Shown: positions 7,145-15,471 of the stretch, piece by piece
Layout of the letters: every line of letters begins with the position of its first letter
How positions within the stretch are numbered: the first letter of the stretch is position 1
Assembly: GCA_902494245.1 (NCBI GenBank)
Contig: CABUSR010000014.1
Coordinates: 1-47,187 of the forward strand
Direction of reading: 5' to 3'
DNA length: 47,187 nucleotides
Source: an uncultured Collinsella sp.
GTDB taxonomy: Bacteria > Actinomycetota > Coriobacteriia > Coriobacteriales > Coriobacteriaceae
Translations under genes and position numbers: made by a program
Notes under the pieces: model-generated
The model's input: only the letters and a program-made list of their open reading frames with translations
Told to the model about the DNA's origin: nothing
Database searches by the model: none

Positions 7145-7178
7145 ACAAAAGGGCATGGACCGTGGCGGCCATGCCCTT
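7145..7178 (-). terminator. Terminator between metG and rsmA
   Basis: A perfect 10-bp stem (7149-7158 with 7169-7178), a 10-nt loop, then TTTTGTTT on the minus strand, 40 bp after the metG stop. Confidence 0.8.
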
Positions 7179-7217
7179 ACAGCTAAACAGCAAATTGCCG
7201 ATATGGCGCGCTGCGTC

Positions 7218-8819
7218 TTAGCCCAGACGCGGGAACAGCGGCTCGCCCTTCTCGACAGGCTGACCGCCGGCAAGCAGGCCCCAAGCGCAAATGCCCTTGA
7301 GGTCGTCGGTCGCGGCCTCGTCCTCGCAGGACAGGCGGCGCAGGGCCTCGGCAGAGGTCTGAGGCATGAGCGGCATCAGCAGGTGGGCGGCAATGCGGAT
7401 GGCCTCGAGCAGGTTGTAGATCACAAACGCTAGCTCGTCAGCCTTGGCCTCGTCCTTGGCAAGTGCCCAAGGCTCAGAGTCCTCGATGTAGTGGTTGGCG
7501 GCATGGATGAGCTCCATGACCTCGTCCTTGGCTCCGCCGTAATCGAGCACGTCCATCTTGGCCATGTAGCGCTCGACCAGACCATCGGCGATCTTTGCCA
7601 GCGGGTTGTCGAACGCATCGAACGACGCGGGCTTGGCGGGCGCGCAACCGTCAAAGTACTTGCCGCTCATGTTGAGCGAACGCGAGATAAGGTTGCCCCA
7701 GCTGTTGGCCAGGTCGGCGTTGTAGACCTGCTCCATGCGATCGAAGCTGATGGCACCGTCGGTGCCGGGGACGACGTCGGTCATGAAGTAGTAGCGATAG
7801 CCCTCGACGCCCAGCATGTCGATAACGTCCTGCGGAGCGATGGCGTTGCCGCGGCTCTTGGACATCTTCTCGGCCTTACCGGTCTCGGCATTGCGCACAG
7901 TCAGGAAGCCGTGGGCAAAGACGTGCTCGGGCAGGGCCTCGCCGATGGCCATAAGCATGGCGGGCCAAATGACGCAGTGGAAGCGGATGATGTCCTTGCC
8001 CACGATGTGGAACTGCGCGGGCCAGCGATAGGCCAGCTCGGCACGCGCCTCGTCGGTGTCGACACCGTAGCCGACGGCCGTCATATAGTTGAGCAGCGCA
8101 TCGAACCACACGTAGGTCACGTGACCCTCGTCAAACGGGACCTGAATGCCCCAGTCAAAGCTCGTACGGCTCACGGAAAGGTCATTAAGGCCGCCCTCGA
8201 CAAAGCTACGTACCTCGTTCATGCGGAACGCAGGCTCGACAAAGTCGGGATGCTCGTCATAGAGCTTAAGCAGCTTGTCCTGGAAGGCGGAAAGCTTGAA
8301 GAAGTAGGACTCCTCCTGCACGCGCTCAAGCGGACGGTGGCAGTCGGGGCACAGGTGCTGGCCGACGCTGCCGTACTCCTCGTCGCCCTTCTGGACCTGC
8401 GTATCGGTAAAGTAGGTCTCGTCAGGCACGCAATACCAGCCGTCGTAGCTGCTCTTATACAGGTAGCCGGACTCCTTCATGCGCTCCCACAGGTACTGCA
8501 CGGCATGATGTTGGCGCGGCTCGGTGGTGCGGATGAAGTCGTCGTTGGAAATCTCGAGCTTGCTCCAAAGCTCCTTGAAGTGCGGGGCCTGGCTATCGGT
8601 CCACTCCTGCGGCGTCATGTTGTGCTTGGCTGCGGCCTCGGCGACCTTCTCGCCGTGCTCGTCCATGCCGGTCAGGAACTTGACGTTATAGCCGGCGGAG
8701 CGGCGATAGCGAGCCTGAACGTCGGCGATGATGGTGGAATAAGCCGTGCCCAGGTGCGGATCGGCGTTGACGTAGTAGATGGGCGTCGTGATAAAGAACG
8801 AAGGCTTGCTTTGATCCAT
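7218..8819 (-). CDS. metG: Methionine--tRNA ligase
   Basis: A 533-aa class I synthetase charging initiator and elongator tRNA-Met. The HIGH signature appears as HLGT (22-25) and KMSKS is intact (318-322). Cysteines at 130, 157 and 160 mark a single zinc knuckle. The anticodon-binding alpha-helical domain ends the protein; the C-terminal dimerisation (EMAP-like) domain of longer MetRS forms is absent. GGAGG lies 9 nt before the ATG. It is 69 bp downstream of rsmI on the same strand. Confidence 0.97.
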   Translation of the reverse strand: MDQSKPSFFITTPIYYVNADPHLGTAYSTIIADVQARYRRSAGYNVKFLTGMDEHGEKVAEAAAKHNMTPQEWTDSQAPHFKELWSKLEISNDDFIRTTEPRQHHAVQYLWERMKESGYLYKSSYDGWYCVPDETYFTDTQVQKGDEEYGSVGQHLCPDCHRPLERVQEESYFFKLSAFQDKLLKLYDEHPDFVEPAFRMNEVRSFVEGGLNDLSVSRTSFDWGIQVPFDEGHVTYVWFDALLNYMTAVGYGVDTDEARAELAYRWPAQFHIVGKDIIRFHCVIWPAMLMAIGEALPEHVFAHGFLTVRNAETGKAEKMSKSRGNAIAPQDVIDMLGVEGYRYYFMTDVVPGTDGAISFDRMEQVYNADLANSWGNLISRSLNMSGKYFDGCAPAKPASFDAFDNPLAKIADGLVERYMAKMDVLDYGGAKDEVMELIHAANHYIEDSEPWALAKDEAKADELAFVIYNLLEAIRIAAHLLMPLMPQTSAEALRRLSCEDEAATDDLKGICAWGLLAGGQPVEKGEPLFPRLG

Positions 8820-8888
8820 GGGGTTTGTCCTCCAGAAAAACGTTGCATACAGAGGATGATTCTAGCGCAAGGGCTGGATATCCTCCAT

Positions 8889-9767
8889 CTATTGCATATC
8901 GAGCACCATGGCATAGACATCGCGCTTGCGGCGCGAATACTTCTGAGACAGGAGCTTGGCCACCGCAGACGCGGGCTCCCCCTCCTCGAGCGCGGCGCGG
9001 ATATCCTCGCGCAGGGCCTCGTCGGGATCCGCTGCCGCGGCGCCAACCGGCGCGATACCGGCCTCTTCGTCCTCGCTCGGCGGCGCGATGACCAGCGCAA
9101 TCTCGCCCTTTACCTCGCCGCGAGCACACAGCTCCTCGGCAAGCTGGGCGGCGGGCCCGCGCAAGACCTCCTCGTGCAGCTTGGTGAGTTCGCGGCAGAC
9201 GGCAACCTCACGCTGGGGAAAGACCTCCGCCACGGCCTCGAGCGTCGCCACGATGCGATGTGGAGACTCGTAGAAGATGAGTGCGCCGGGCACCACGGCA
9301 AGGCGCTGTAAACGGCGCACGCGGTCGCCGTGCTTTCGGCCCAAAAAGCCCTCGAAGAAAAAATGCTCGCAGGGAATGCCGGACGAAACGAGCGCCGTGA
9401 CGCAAGCAGAAGGCCCGGGAATAACTTCGACGGGCACATCGGCCTCACGCGCCGCCTCGACCAGCGCCTGGCCGGGATCGGACACGCTCGGCATGCCGGC
9501 GTCCGAGGCAAAGGCGAGGGTCTCCCCCGCCAGCAGGCGGTCGACCAGGCCGGCGGCGCGGCTGGCGATCACATTCTCGTCGCAACGGACAAGCGGCTTG
9601 GAAATGCCCAGGTGCATCAGCAGCTTTGACGTCACACGCGTGTCTTCGCAGCAGATGACATCGGCAGCGGCAAAGGCCTCGCCGATGCGCGGGGACAGGT
9701 CGCCCAGGTTGCCGATGGGCGTGCCGACCACATAGAGTTTGCCCGTATGGGCGCTGTTTTGCGTCAT
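8889..9767 (-). CDS. rsmI: 16S rRNA (cytidine1402-2'-O)-methyltransferase
   Basis: A 292-aa tetrapyrrole-methylase-fold enzyme that 2'-O-methylates C1402 in the ribosomal P-site. GTPIGNLGDLS near residue 15, the CCEDTRVT block, FASDAGMPSVSDPG and IPGPSACVTALVSSG are family signatures. The C-terminal ~70 residues are a variable acidic segment followed by a helical tail (KLLSQKYSRRKRDVYAM) typical of RsmI. The rsmI-metG order is seen in many Gram-positive bacteria. Confidence 0.95.
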   Translation of the reverse strand: MTQNSAHTGKLYVVGTPIGNLGDLSPRIGEAFAAADVICCEDTRVTSKLLMHLGISKPLVRCDENVIASRAAGLVDRLLAGETLAFASDAGMPSVSDPGQALVEAAREADVPVEVIPGPSACVTALVSSGIPCEHFFFEGFLGRKHGDRVRRLQRLAVVPGALIFYESPHRIVATLEAVAEVFPQREVAVCRELTKLHEEVLRGPAAQLAEELCARGEVKGEIALVIAPPSEDEEAGIAPVGAAAADPDEALREDIRAALEEGEPASAVAKLLSQKYSRRKRDVYAMVLDMQ

Positions 9768-9773
9768 ATCAAC

Positions 9774-10835
9774 CTATTCAATCATGCCGCGCTCGAGCGT
9801 ACCGAGCGCCGCGCGGGCGTCCCATGCTGCAATGCGCTTCTCGGTCTTCCACGTTTGGAAGAACCAACCGGCAGCCGGCGCAAACGAAGCCAGCTGGTTG
9901 GCGATAAACACGCGCTCGTAGGCATTGCGGCCTTCGGGCGTAACCGACGAGTTGGCAAAGATCGCCGCACCCGACCATTCGCCCACCAGCACGGGGAACC
10001 CAGTCGAAATCGCTTCTTTAAGCTCGCGCTTGTTACGGGAAATCGCCGTCGTCAGCCCGCGGGGGCTCGTGATATCGAGCGCATACTCGTCGCGGTAATG
10101 GTACAGGTGAAGGTCCATGTAGACGTTCTTGTACTTGGCGCCGCGCATAAAATGCTTCCACTCGCTGGGATGCCCCGAAGACGAAAAGACGACGATCTTA
10201 TCCTCGGGCATATACGAACGGACGAGCTCGTAGGCATCGCGATAGAAATTGCGCAGGTAGTGAGCCGGAATGCCATCCGTCATGGCAAAGAGACTCTTGC
10301 GGACACTCATCTGCGGCGTATCCAGCAGCTCAATGCCCAGCAGGCTCTCGGCCTCGCCGTAACGCTCGGCCAAGCGCTCGAGCACGTCGAGTGCGACATG
10401 GCGGCCGTTAGTGGACGAATGCCACTCGGCAACAGCCTCCGGCGTGGCGGGCGAATCGTTGGAATCGCCCTGGCCACCGGGCACAGTCGCCAGGTCAAGC
10501 AGCACGCGAATGTTGTACTTGGCAGCCCACTCAATCGCGCGGTCGATGTAATCGACAACCGAGATGTAGGAGGCATCGGACTCCTGTGAGCCAAAGGCAT
10601 ACCAAGGCACCGGCAGGCGCACGGCGTTGAGACCGATCTGCGCCATGCGACGGAAATCATCCTCGCTCACAAACGTCTCGTAATGACGGCGCATGCGCTC
10701 GTTATAGGCGGCGGTGCCCATGGCCTCCTGCAGCTCGGCCGCATTGGATGCACCGGTCGCCGCGTATAGCGACGGGGTCACCCAAGGCTCGGGAATAAAC
10801 CAGCCAGAGAGATTAACGCCGAGTATCCTCTCCAT
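9774..10835 (-). CDS. GH5-like glycoside hydrolase fold protein, probable catalytic variant
   Basis: A 353-aa protein resembling exo-1,3-beta-glucanase-like GH5 enzymes: GVNLSGWFIPEPWVTPSL (6-23), NAVRLPVPW (70-78), the GIELL block (167-171), HLYHY (243-247) and the nucleophile motif VGEWS with E286. Where family members have G-I-E-L-L-N-E-P, this protein has D172-T173-P174, so the acid/base glutamate is missing. The LDLHGAPG-type loop reads LDLATVPGG. No signal peptide is seen, so it is probably cytosolic. ATG at 10835 (or GTG 10838) is supported by AAGGGGG; the longer open frame is intergenic repeat DNA. It lies 6 bp upstream of rsmI on the same strand. Activity and substrate are uncertain. 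Confidence 0.85.
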   Translation of the reverse strand: MERILGVNLSGWFIPEPWVTPSLYAATGASNAAELQEAMGTAAYNERMRRHYETFVSEDDFRRMAQIGLNAVRLPVPWYAFGSQESDASYISVVDYIDRAIEWAAKYNIRVLLDLATVPGGQGDSNDSPATPEAVAEWHSSTNGRHVALDVLERLAERYGEAESLLGIELLDTPQMSVRKSLFAMTDGIPAHYLRNFYRDAYELVRSYMPEDKIVVFSSSGHPSEWKHFMRGAKYKNVYMDLHLYHYRDEYALDITSPRGLTTAISRNKRELKEAISTGFPVLVGEWSGAAIFANSSVTPEGRNAYERVFIANQLASFAPAAGWFFQTWKTEKRIAAWDARAALGTLERGMIE

Positions 10836-11031
10836 CACTGCCCCCTTTTGAATCATACGGGCTAAGCCCGCATCGCTCTTGCATGACATATCTATCGATT
10901 TGAGTATACCCGCGCATGCAGACAGGCGACCGAACGGTCTGTAAAGTGACGCGAAAGTGGGAGGAATATCTGGGAACAGGCGGGCTCGGGATGGTGCGAC
11001 GAGATGTGCACGCACGTCGGAAGTACGCGCC

Positions 11032-11140
11032 GGAAAGCGCATCCCGTTCTGAGCGCGGGATCTGGGACGCAGTTTCCGCCAAAGACCGCAAAAGGAAAGC
11101 ACATCCCACTCTGAAGCCAAATTCCGGGACGCAGTTTCGC
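11032..11140. repeat. Two tandem palindromic repeat units
   Basis: Copies at 11032-11079 and 11094-11140 (62-bp period) share GGAAAGCxCATCCC, TCTGA, GGGACGCAGTTTC. Each unit is an imperfect inverted repeat (GGAAAGCGCATCCC against GGGACGCAGTTTCC). They fill most of the gene-free stretch 10836-11195 between the GH5 start and tRNA-Phe. REP-like intergenic element. Confidence 0.7.
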
Positions 11141-11152
11141 AGAGCCCTCGAT

Positions 11153-11182
11153 AAAAGAAAAGGACCCCTTTGCAGAGGTCCT
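11153..11182 (-). terminator. Terminator of tRNA-Phe
   Basis: Minus-strand AGGACC/GGTCCT stem with an internal mismatch, followed by TTTTCTTTT. Confidence 0.75.
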
Positions 11183-11195
11183 AGTCAATTCAAGG

Positions 11196-11268
<73 letters not shown>

Positions 11269-11300
11269 ATTTGAGGTGTGCCTTGTTTCAAGGCTTGATT

Positions 11301-11328
11301 AGTATAACCAAGGACGCGTTCCGGTCAA
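11301..11328 (-). promoter_or_regulatory. Promoter of tRNA-Phe
   Basis: Minus-strand TTGACC (11323-11328) and TATACT (11301-11306) with 16 nt spacing; a short CCTTG/CAAGG hairpin follows in the pre-tRNA leader. Confidence 0.7.
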
Positions 11329-11391
11329 CCGAGAATTTTAAAAAAGTTTTTGAGCACAGCCTCGGTTCTATAAATCGGCACGTCAGAGGCA

Positions 11392-11679
11392 TCAGCCGGC
11401 AGCAAGAAGTTTTTCGCTCAGAGCCGCACGGGCAAACTCACTTGGCGTCATCCCCTCGGCAGCCGCCCGTCGACGAATGGCCTCCTTCATTCCCAGAGGA
11501 ATCTTGACCGACAGCGTTGCCGTCCCCTCACCTGAGAGCGGGGGCCGTCCACGCACGATCCCACCAACGGTGTGTTCGCCATCCGGAAACTCTCCGCGCT
11601 CGTACGACTCGCACCACGCGTCAATCATTTCATCCGTTACAACCTGACCATTAGCGGCCGTATACGTCTTGCCCATCAT
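11392..11679 (-). CDS. Antitoxin with ribbon-helix-helix-type C-terminus
   Basis: A 95-aa protein. Its C-terminal half (TLSVKIPLGMKEAIRRRAAAEGMTPSEFARAAL) looks like an RHH/CopG-type DNA-binding domain (beta strand, helix, turn, helix). The N-terminal half (ANGQVVTDEMIDAWCESYERGEF) probably wraps the toxin. The start ATG overlaps the toxin stop as ATGA, with GAGGGG upstream, so the pair is translationally coupled with the toxin first. The DNA-binding domain probably represses the pair through the palindrome at 11968-11982. ATG at 11676 is an alternative start. Confidence 0.75.
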   Translation of the reverse strand: MMGKTYTAANGQVVTDEMIDAWCESYERGEFPDGEHTVGGIVRGRPPLSGEGTATLSVKIPLGMKEAIRRRAAAEGMTPSEFARAALSEKLLAAG

Positions 11680-11942
11680 CGACCCCTCTGCCGAGCTCGC
11701 TCGATCTCTTGCCAGAATTTCTTCTGAACCGGAGACAGGGCATGAATAATGAGCCATCCACGAATTAGTTCGACCGCAACAAGTTCCACACTTCGACCAT
11801 CTGGAAGCCATCCAATGGCAAGCCATCTCGGCGGCTCGTCCTCCGACTCGCGGCGAATGCACTCAGTAACCGCGAACCAGGCACCAAGCACCTGCTTTTC
11901 CGTCAAGTGTTTTTTGGCGTTCGGATGGATCTCAACATCCAT
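11676..11942 (-). CDS. Putative toxin of a type II toxin-antitoxin module
   Basis: An 88-aa basic protein: DVEIHPNAKKHLTEKQVLGAWF..., a beta-rich middle (PRWLAIGWLPDGRSVELVAVEL) and a charged helical tail (KKFWQEIERARQRG). Size, the strand-rich core, gene order and overlap with an RHH-type partner suggest a BrnT/RelE-like toxin, but I cannot assign the family from sequence alone. GGAGG lies upstream of the ATG, and a -35 TTGACG plus a perfect inverted repeat cover its promoter. Confidence 0.65.
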   Translation of the reverse strand: MDVEIHPNAKKHLTEKQVLGAWFAVTECIRRESEDEPPRWLAIGWLPDGRSVELVAVELIRGWLIIHALSPVQKKFWQEIERARQRGR

Positions 11943-11967
11943 GCATCTTCTCCTCCATCTTACCCAA

Positions 11968-11997
11968 TTTCGTATGACGAAAGTCCGCCGTCGTCAA
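11968..11997 (-). promoter_or_regulatory. Promoter/operator of the toxin-antitoxin pair
   Basis: TTTCGT-ATG-ACGAAA (11968-11982) is a perfect 6-bp inverted repeat 25 bp before the toxin ATG. It covers the -10 position (TACGAA, 11969-11974), 17 nt from a TTGACG -35 (11992-11997), as expected for an autoregulatory operator. Confidence 0.6.
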
Positions 11998-12001
11998 TCT
12001 C

Positions 12002-12361
12002 TTACGCCGGCACTTGTTGGAGGGTGGGAGGTGTAGCGAGGATTGAAGGGCGTTCCAATACCGCCCAGGCACCGGGACAGGAACACATGTGCCAAGGACG
12101 GACGTTTTCGTAGCGCGCGAGGATATTGCCGCGTGCATCGATGAAGGCGATGTCGATGGGATAGACCATAAAACACGTATGGACCGAAGAGCAGCGTGGA
12201 AACGCCATGACGAGCGGCAGGCCGTTGGCGGCAACCGGACGCCGTCCCAGCATGCCGCGCAGGCGCACGACAAACGACTCCGCCACCACAAACTCGGCCG
12301 GCGTCCAACCCAGCCTATTGAGTGCCCGCGCGTAGGCGATGTAGGACGAGACCGCGGTCAC
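12002..12361 (-). CDS. DUF192 domain protein at the end of the Tad operon
   Basis: A 119-aa protein of the DUF192 family: FVVRLRGMLGRRP, LVMAFPRCSSVHTCFMVYPIDIAFIDARGNI and NVRPW are the conserved blocks. The family fold is a small beta-barrel; its biochemical role is not settled, and it is often seen in Tad/Flp loci. The start is GTG at 12361 overlapping the stop of the preceding TadE-like gene (ATGTGA), so it is the last cistron of the operon. No lipoprotein or export signal is present here. No clear terminator is visible in 11983-12001. Confidence 0.85.
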   Translation of the reverse strand: MTAVSSYIAYARALNRLGWTPAEFVVAESFVVRLRGMLGRRPVAANGLPLVMAFPRCSSVHTCFMVYPIDIAFIDARGNILARYENVRPWHMCSCPGAWAVLERPSILATPPTLQQVPA

Positions 12362-12834
12362 ATGACCACCCCCGGACGCCATGGATCGACCGTCACCACA
12401 CGCTCGTGCGACAACGTTGTCGGCGCCCCCAGCGGAACGCCAGCGATGCTGAGAGAAGTCGGCCACGGCTCATAGTGCATGGTGCAGGTGTAGGTCCTAA
12501 ACGTACCGGATAGGGAGAGCAGGCCACCATCCGATGCCTCCGCGCCTTGCTCGCTCGACACTTCGATCCGCAAGTCATAGCCTTCCATGGCATTCAGAAT
12601 TTGAGTCTGAACCGTCGCCGAGGCATCGGCAGAGCTTTCGTCGCCCTCCCCCTCCGACGCCACGGCGTGCGCCAACACGATGTCGGGTACCACGCGGTCG
12701 AAGCGCGCGACAGCGCTGGCAAAGATCATGACGTTGTACACGATGAGTGCCAGCACCAGCAAAACGGGCGTAACCACCGCCATCTCCACCGTCGCTTGGG
12801 CGCGCTCCTCGCGCAGACGCATGCGGATACTCAT
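12358..12834 (-). CDS. TadE-like pseudopilin
   Basis: A 158-aa minor pilin-like protein. A short basic N-terminus (MSIRMRLREERAQATVEMAVVTP) with glutamate in the class III prepilin position is followed by a membrane helix (about 17-38, VVTPVLLVLALIVYNVMIF) and an extracytoplasmic domain. This is the TadE/TadF architecture. The start overlaps the TadG-like stop (TAATG), and its own stop overlaps the DUF192 start. It is the second TadE-like protein of the operon. Confidence 0.85.
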   Translation of the reverse strand: MSIRMRLREERAQATVEMAVVTPVLLVLALIVYNVMIFASAVARFDRVVPDIVLAHAVASEGEGDESSADASATVQTQILNAMEGYDLRIEVSSEQGAEASDGGLLSLSGTFRTYTCTMHYEPWPTSLSIAGVPLGAPTTLSHERVVTVDPWRPGVVM

Positions 12835-14999
12835 TACGACCCACCGCCCAGAGCGCCAACCAGCGTGGCGACATCGACGGTGAGTGGGATGGAGCCGCCG
12901 CCGGGCAGAGGAATCTCCGCAAGCGTGAACACCGTACCGCTAATGGTGCGTTCGACTTGATATTCCAACGCCTCGCAAAGCGCCTTGGGATCGGTCACGC
13001 CCAACGGAATACTTCGCAGTTTGTCTTGCGCTTGAGAGAGACCAGCAATGTCAGACCCCGGACTCTTAATGACGTTGGCGGAATCGGTCAGCACCGGCTT
13101 TCGCAGGCGCAAGTCGCACGGTTCCAGACCCAACGCCGCCATGGACGCCGAAACGGTATCGCCGAGCCACGATGCGATGGAACCCAACGCGCCGCTGCCC
13201 CCTCCTAGGCCTTTAATCATCTCGTCCATAAGTTCGTCGGCCGAACCTTGGATATCACCGTATCCTACGAGCAGCCATCCCCAAACATCCATGACGCCGT
13301 CGAGCACGCCGGCAACGCCGCCCGAGCGTTCCTTCAATGTCGAGAAAAATCGCGAAAGCACGTTGTTTTGCGCCGTCGCCTCATCGGGCGCCAGCACCGC
13401 GGCAGAGATAGCACCGCGATCGCCAAGCCTGACTGCCGTGTTAAACGAGGAGTTAAGTTGATCGGGGCTGGTAATGTCACCCGAAACTGCAAATGCGACC
13501 ACGCCGTTGCGTCCAGGTGGGGCGATACGCGGGCGCTCGCCGGAAAGCGCTTTAATGGCCTGGTCAAACGCATTGCCCGCACGGTCGGCCTCATCCTCGG
13601 TCTGACGCTCAAGTTCGAGTTCTTTGTTGCGGCATTCGACGTAGTCTTCCAGAGCCTCTTTGAATTCATTGAAGTGGTATTCGAAGCCATTTCTGATGGA
13701 CGAAGGCGGCATAAGGGCGCTTCCAAGCGCAACCACGCCGAAGCCGCACGCTTCGCATGTATCACGACCATCATAATCAGCAACAGATGCCAGCCCACTC
13801 GGAGTCCCTTTCTGATAGACGGGGCATTCGGCTCCATAATGCAGGTATGTTCCGCCGTCATTGTTGCTTACAGGCCATGCAGCATCGGTGTAAAGCTCGG
13901 TCGGCCGCACCTCGTTTGGGACACGCGGCAATAGTGGGATATAGGCAGAAAACCGTTCACCATCATCTTTTATGTATGCTCGATCGACCTCTTCAATCGC
14001 ATAGGCATAGAACGCTTTTCGAGCGGCTGACTGCGCTTTCATCTCGACGCTCGATCCCTGAGGTTTTTCATTCGCCAAGCGCTGCCGGTAATAGATTTTC
14101 GCGCGATCGAGCGCTATTTGCGGCTCCCATGTGATGCTCGACTTTTCATGACGGTTCTGACTGTCAGATAGTTCTGCTAGTTTTTTCGCACGCTCCCACA
14201 TACACGAGTACTTGCCAATCGAACTCTCGTCCGACCCACCACAATCCGCCAGCCAAGCGCGCTCTTTAGCCTTCGCCGTGTCCTCAGAAGCCTTCCGCAG
14301 CTCCTCGGCCGCACGCTCTAAATCATCTGATGTGCCTTTAATGGTATCGGTCGAGATCTCGGACCCCTCGAGCGCAACGAAATCCGACTCGGACGTCCTG
14401 GGCACGGCAAGCGCCGTACCGGTATAGGTCGCACCCTCGGTATCCTGCGCCGACACGGCCTGCGTAGCTCGCGCGGCAACCAGATACGGTAGAGCCGTCT
14501 CGATTTTCTGCAGGCCCTTGGAGGCGCTTTTGGCAAACTTATTGCGCGTTTTAATGATCTCGATCCCCGTGTCGACCATATCGCCCGCGGCAAGCTCGGC
14601 ACCCGGAATAAGGATGGCGACCAAGCCGGTGCCGATCGTGGCAAACCCCGCTAGGCCCAAGCTCAATATGCTCGCATCCACCACTGTCGCAGCCGTATGG
14701 TAGGACGCCACCACATTGGCGCCTGCCAGCGCACCGCTATCGGCAGCCGCCTGGGTGTCCCCCGCGCGCGACATGCTCCATATCGCCGCCGCCGACGAAA
14801 ACAGCAACGTGAGCACCACCAAGATGACCACCGCAGAGGAGAGCGTGGTATAGGCACCGTCTTCGATAAACAGGTCGATCCCGGCTCGACCCATAAAGCC
14901 GCCTCGCTTGCAGCGAGCACGCGGTCGGCAACGGCCCGCAAGCCCCCTCGTCACCTTCAACAGGCAGCGCTTAATCCCATGCAGCAATCCATGAATCAT
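12834..14999 (-). CDS. Large TadG-like Flp pilus assembly protein
   Basis: A 721-aa protein. After a basic ~30-residue N-terminus, the segment DGAYTTLSSAVVILVVLTLLFSSAAAIWSMSRAGDTQAAADSGALAG holds a TadG-type membrane helix and the conserved AAD-(A/S)GAL patch. A second hydrophobic stretch (ASILSLGLAGFATIGTGLVAILIPGAELAAG) follows. The bulk is an Asp/Glu/Lys-rich helical extracellular domain with a cysteine cluster (CPVYQKG...CEACGF) in the middle, which could bind metal or form disulfides. ATG at 14999 is chosen for GGAGGG 7 nt upstream. It overlaps the TadE gene upstream by 29 nt. Much larger than typical TadG anchors. Confidence 0.8.
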   Translation of the reverse strand: MIHGLLHGIKRCLLKVTRGLAGRCRPRARCKRGGFMGRAGIDLFIEDGAYTTLSSAVVILVVLTLLFSSAAAIWSMSRAGDTQAAADSGALAGANVVASYHTAATVVDASILSLGLAGFATIGTGLVAILIPGAELAAGDMVDTGIEIIKTRNKFAKSASKGLQKIETALPYLVAARATQAVSAQDTEGATYTGTALAVPRTSESDFVALEGSEISTDTIKGTSDDLERAAEELRKASEDTAKAKERAWLADCGGSDESSIGKYSCMWERAKKLAELSDSQNRHEKSSITWEPQIALDRAKIYYRQRLANEKPQGSSVEMKAQSAARKAFYAYAIEEVDRAYIKDDGERFSAYIPLLPRVPNEVRPTELYTDAAWPVSNNDGGTYLHYGAECPVYQKGTPSGLASVADYDGRDTCEACGFGVVALGSALMPPSSIRNGFEYHFNEFKEALEDYVECRNKELELERQTEDEADRAGNAFDQAIKALSGERPRIAPPGRNGVVAFAVSGDITSPDQLNSSFNTAVRLGDRGAISAAVLAPDEATAQNNVLSRFFSTLKERSGGVAGVLDGVMDVWGWLLVGYGDIQGSADELMDEMIKGLGGGSGALGSIASWLGDTVSASMAALGLEPCDLRLRKPVLTDSANVIKSPGSDIAGLSQAQDKLRSIPLGVTDPKALCEALEYQVERTISGTVFTLAEIPLPGGGSIPLTVDVATLVGALGGGS

Positions 15000-15471
15000 A
15001 ATCTCCCTCCAGCCACTCGGGACGCGATCGATACGAGACGTCGACCTTAAGCTCGACATAGCCGTTTTGGCCTGCGCTACCCATAGCCTGCGCAAACGCA
15101 CCGATCACGGGCAGCGGTTTAACCTCGCCGGTAACGGAAACGGACGAGACGCCGCCCGCATCGGCCCGACCAAGCTCGATATCCCACGACAGGGGCCCGC
15201 CGGCATGGAAAATCGAAACGTCGGGAACCGCGGCAAGACGGCGGCGGGCAAACTCCTTAATATCCTCGTCATCCCCCATCGTCGTCGTGGTCATGAGCCG
15301 CGCGGTCTCGGCGGCGGCAGACTCCATGACCGCGCGTGTATAGAGCAGGCACACCGGCTGCAGCGCCAACAGGACGAGCGCCAGAAACGTCGGCAGTAGG
15401 AATGCCGCCTCGACCGTAGACTGAGCCCGGTCCTCGCGCGCAACATCAATACAGCACGATGTCCTTAGCAC
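14971..15471 (-). CDS. TadE-like pilus protein
   Basis: A 166-aa protein with N-terminus REDRAQSTVEAAFLLPTFLALVLLALQPVCLLYTRAVMESAAAETARL, a textbook TadE module (prepilin-type E, membrane helix, then ESAAAE helix). A beta-rich exported domain follows. The start is uncertain: GTG at 15471 is the first in-frame start giving the module; the open frame upstream overlaps the previous gene. Start and stop both overlap neighbours, consistent with coupled translation. Confidence 0.8.
   Translation of the reverse strand: MLRTSCCIDVAREDRAQSTVEAAFLLPTFLALVLLALQPVCLLYTRAVMESAAAETARLMTTTTMGDDEDIKEFARRRLAAVPDVSIFHAGGPLSWDIELGRADAGGVSSVSVTGEVKPLPVIGAFAQAMGSAGQNGYVELKVDVSYRSRPEWLEGDYDSWIAAWD

Noticed and set aside
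10836..11120. Longer N-terminus for the GH5-like gene
   Set aside because: The extension is composed of intergenic palindromic repeats; ATG 10835 has an RBS and begins the conserved fold.
11032..11140. CRISPR array
   Set aside because: Only two degenerate units, and the spacing sequence is too short and related; no cas genes.
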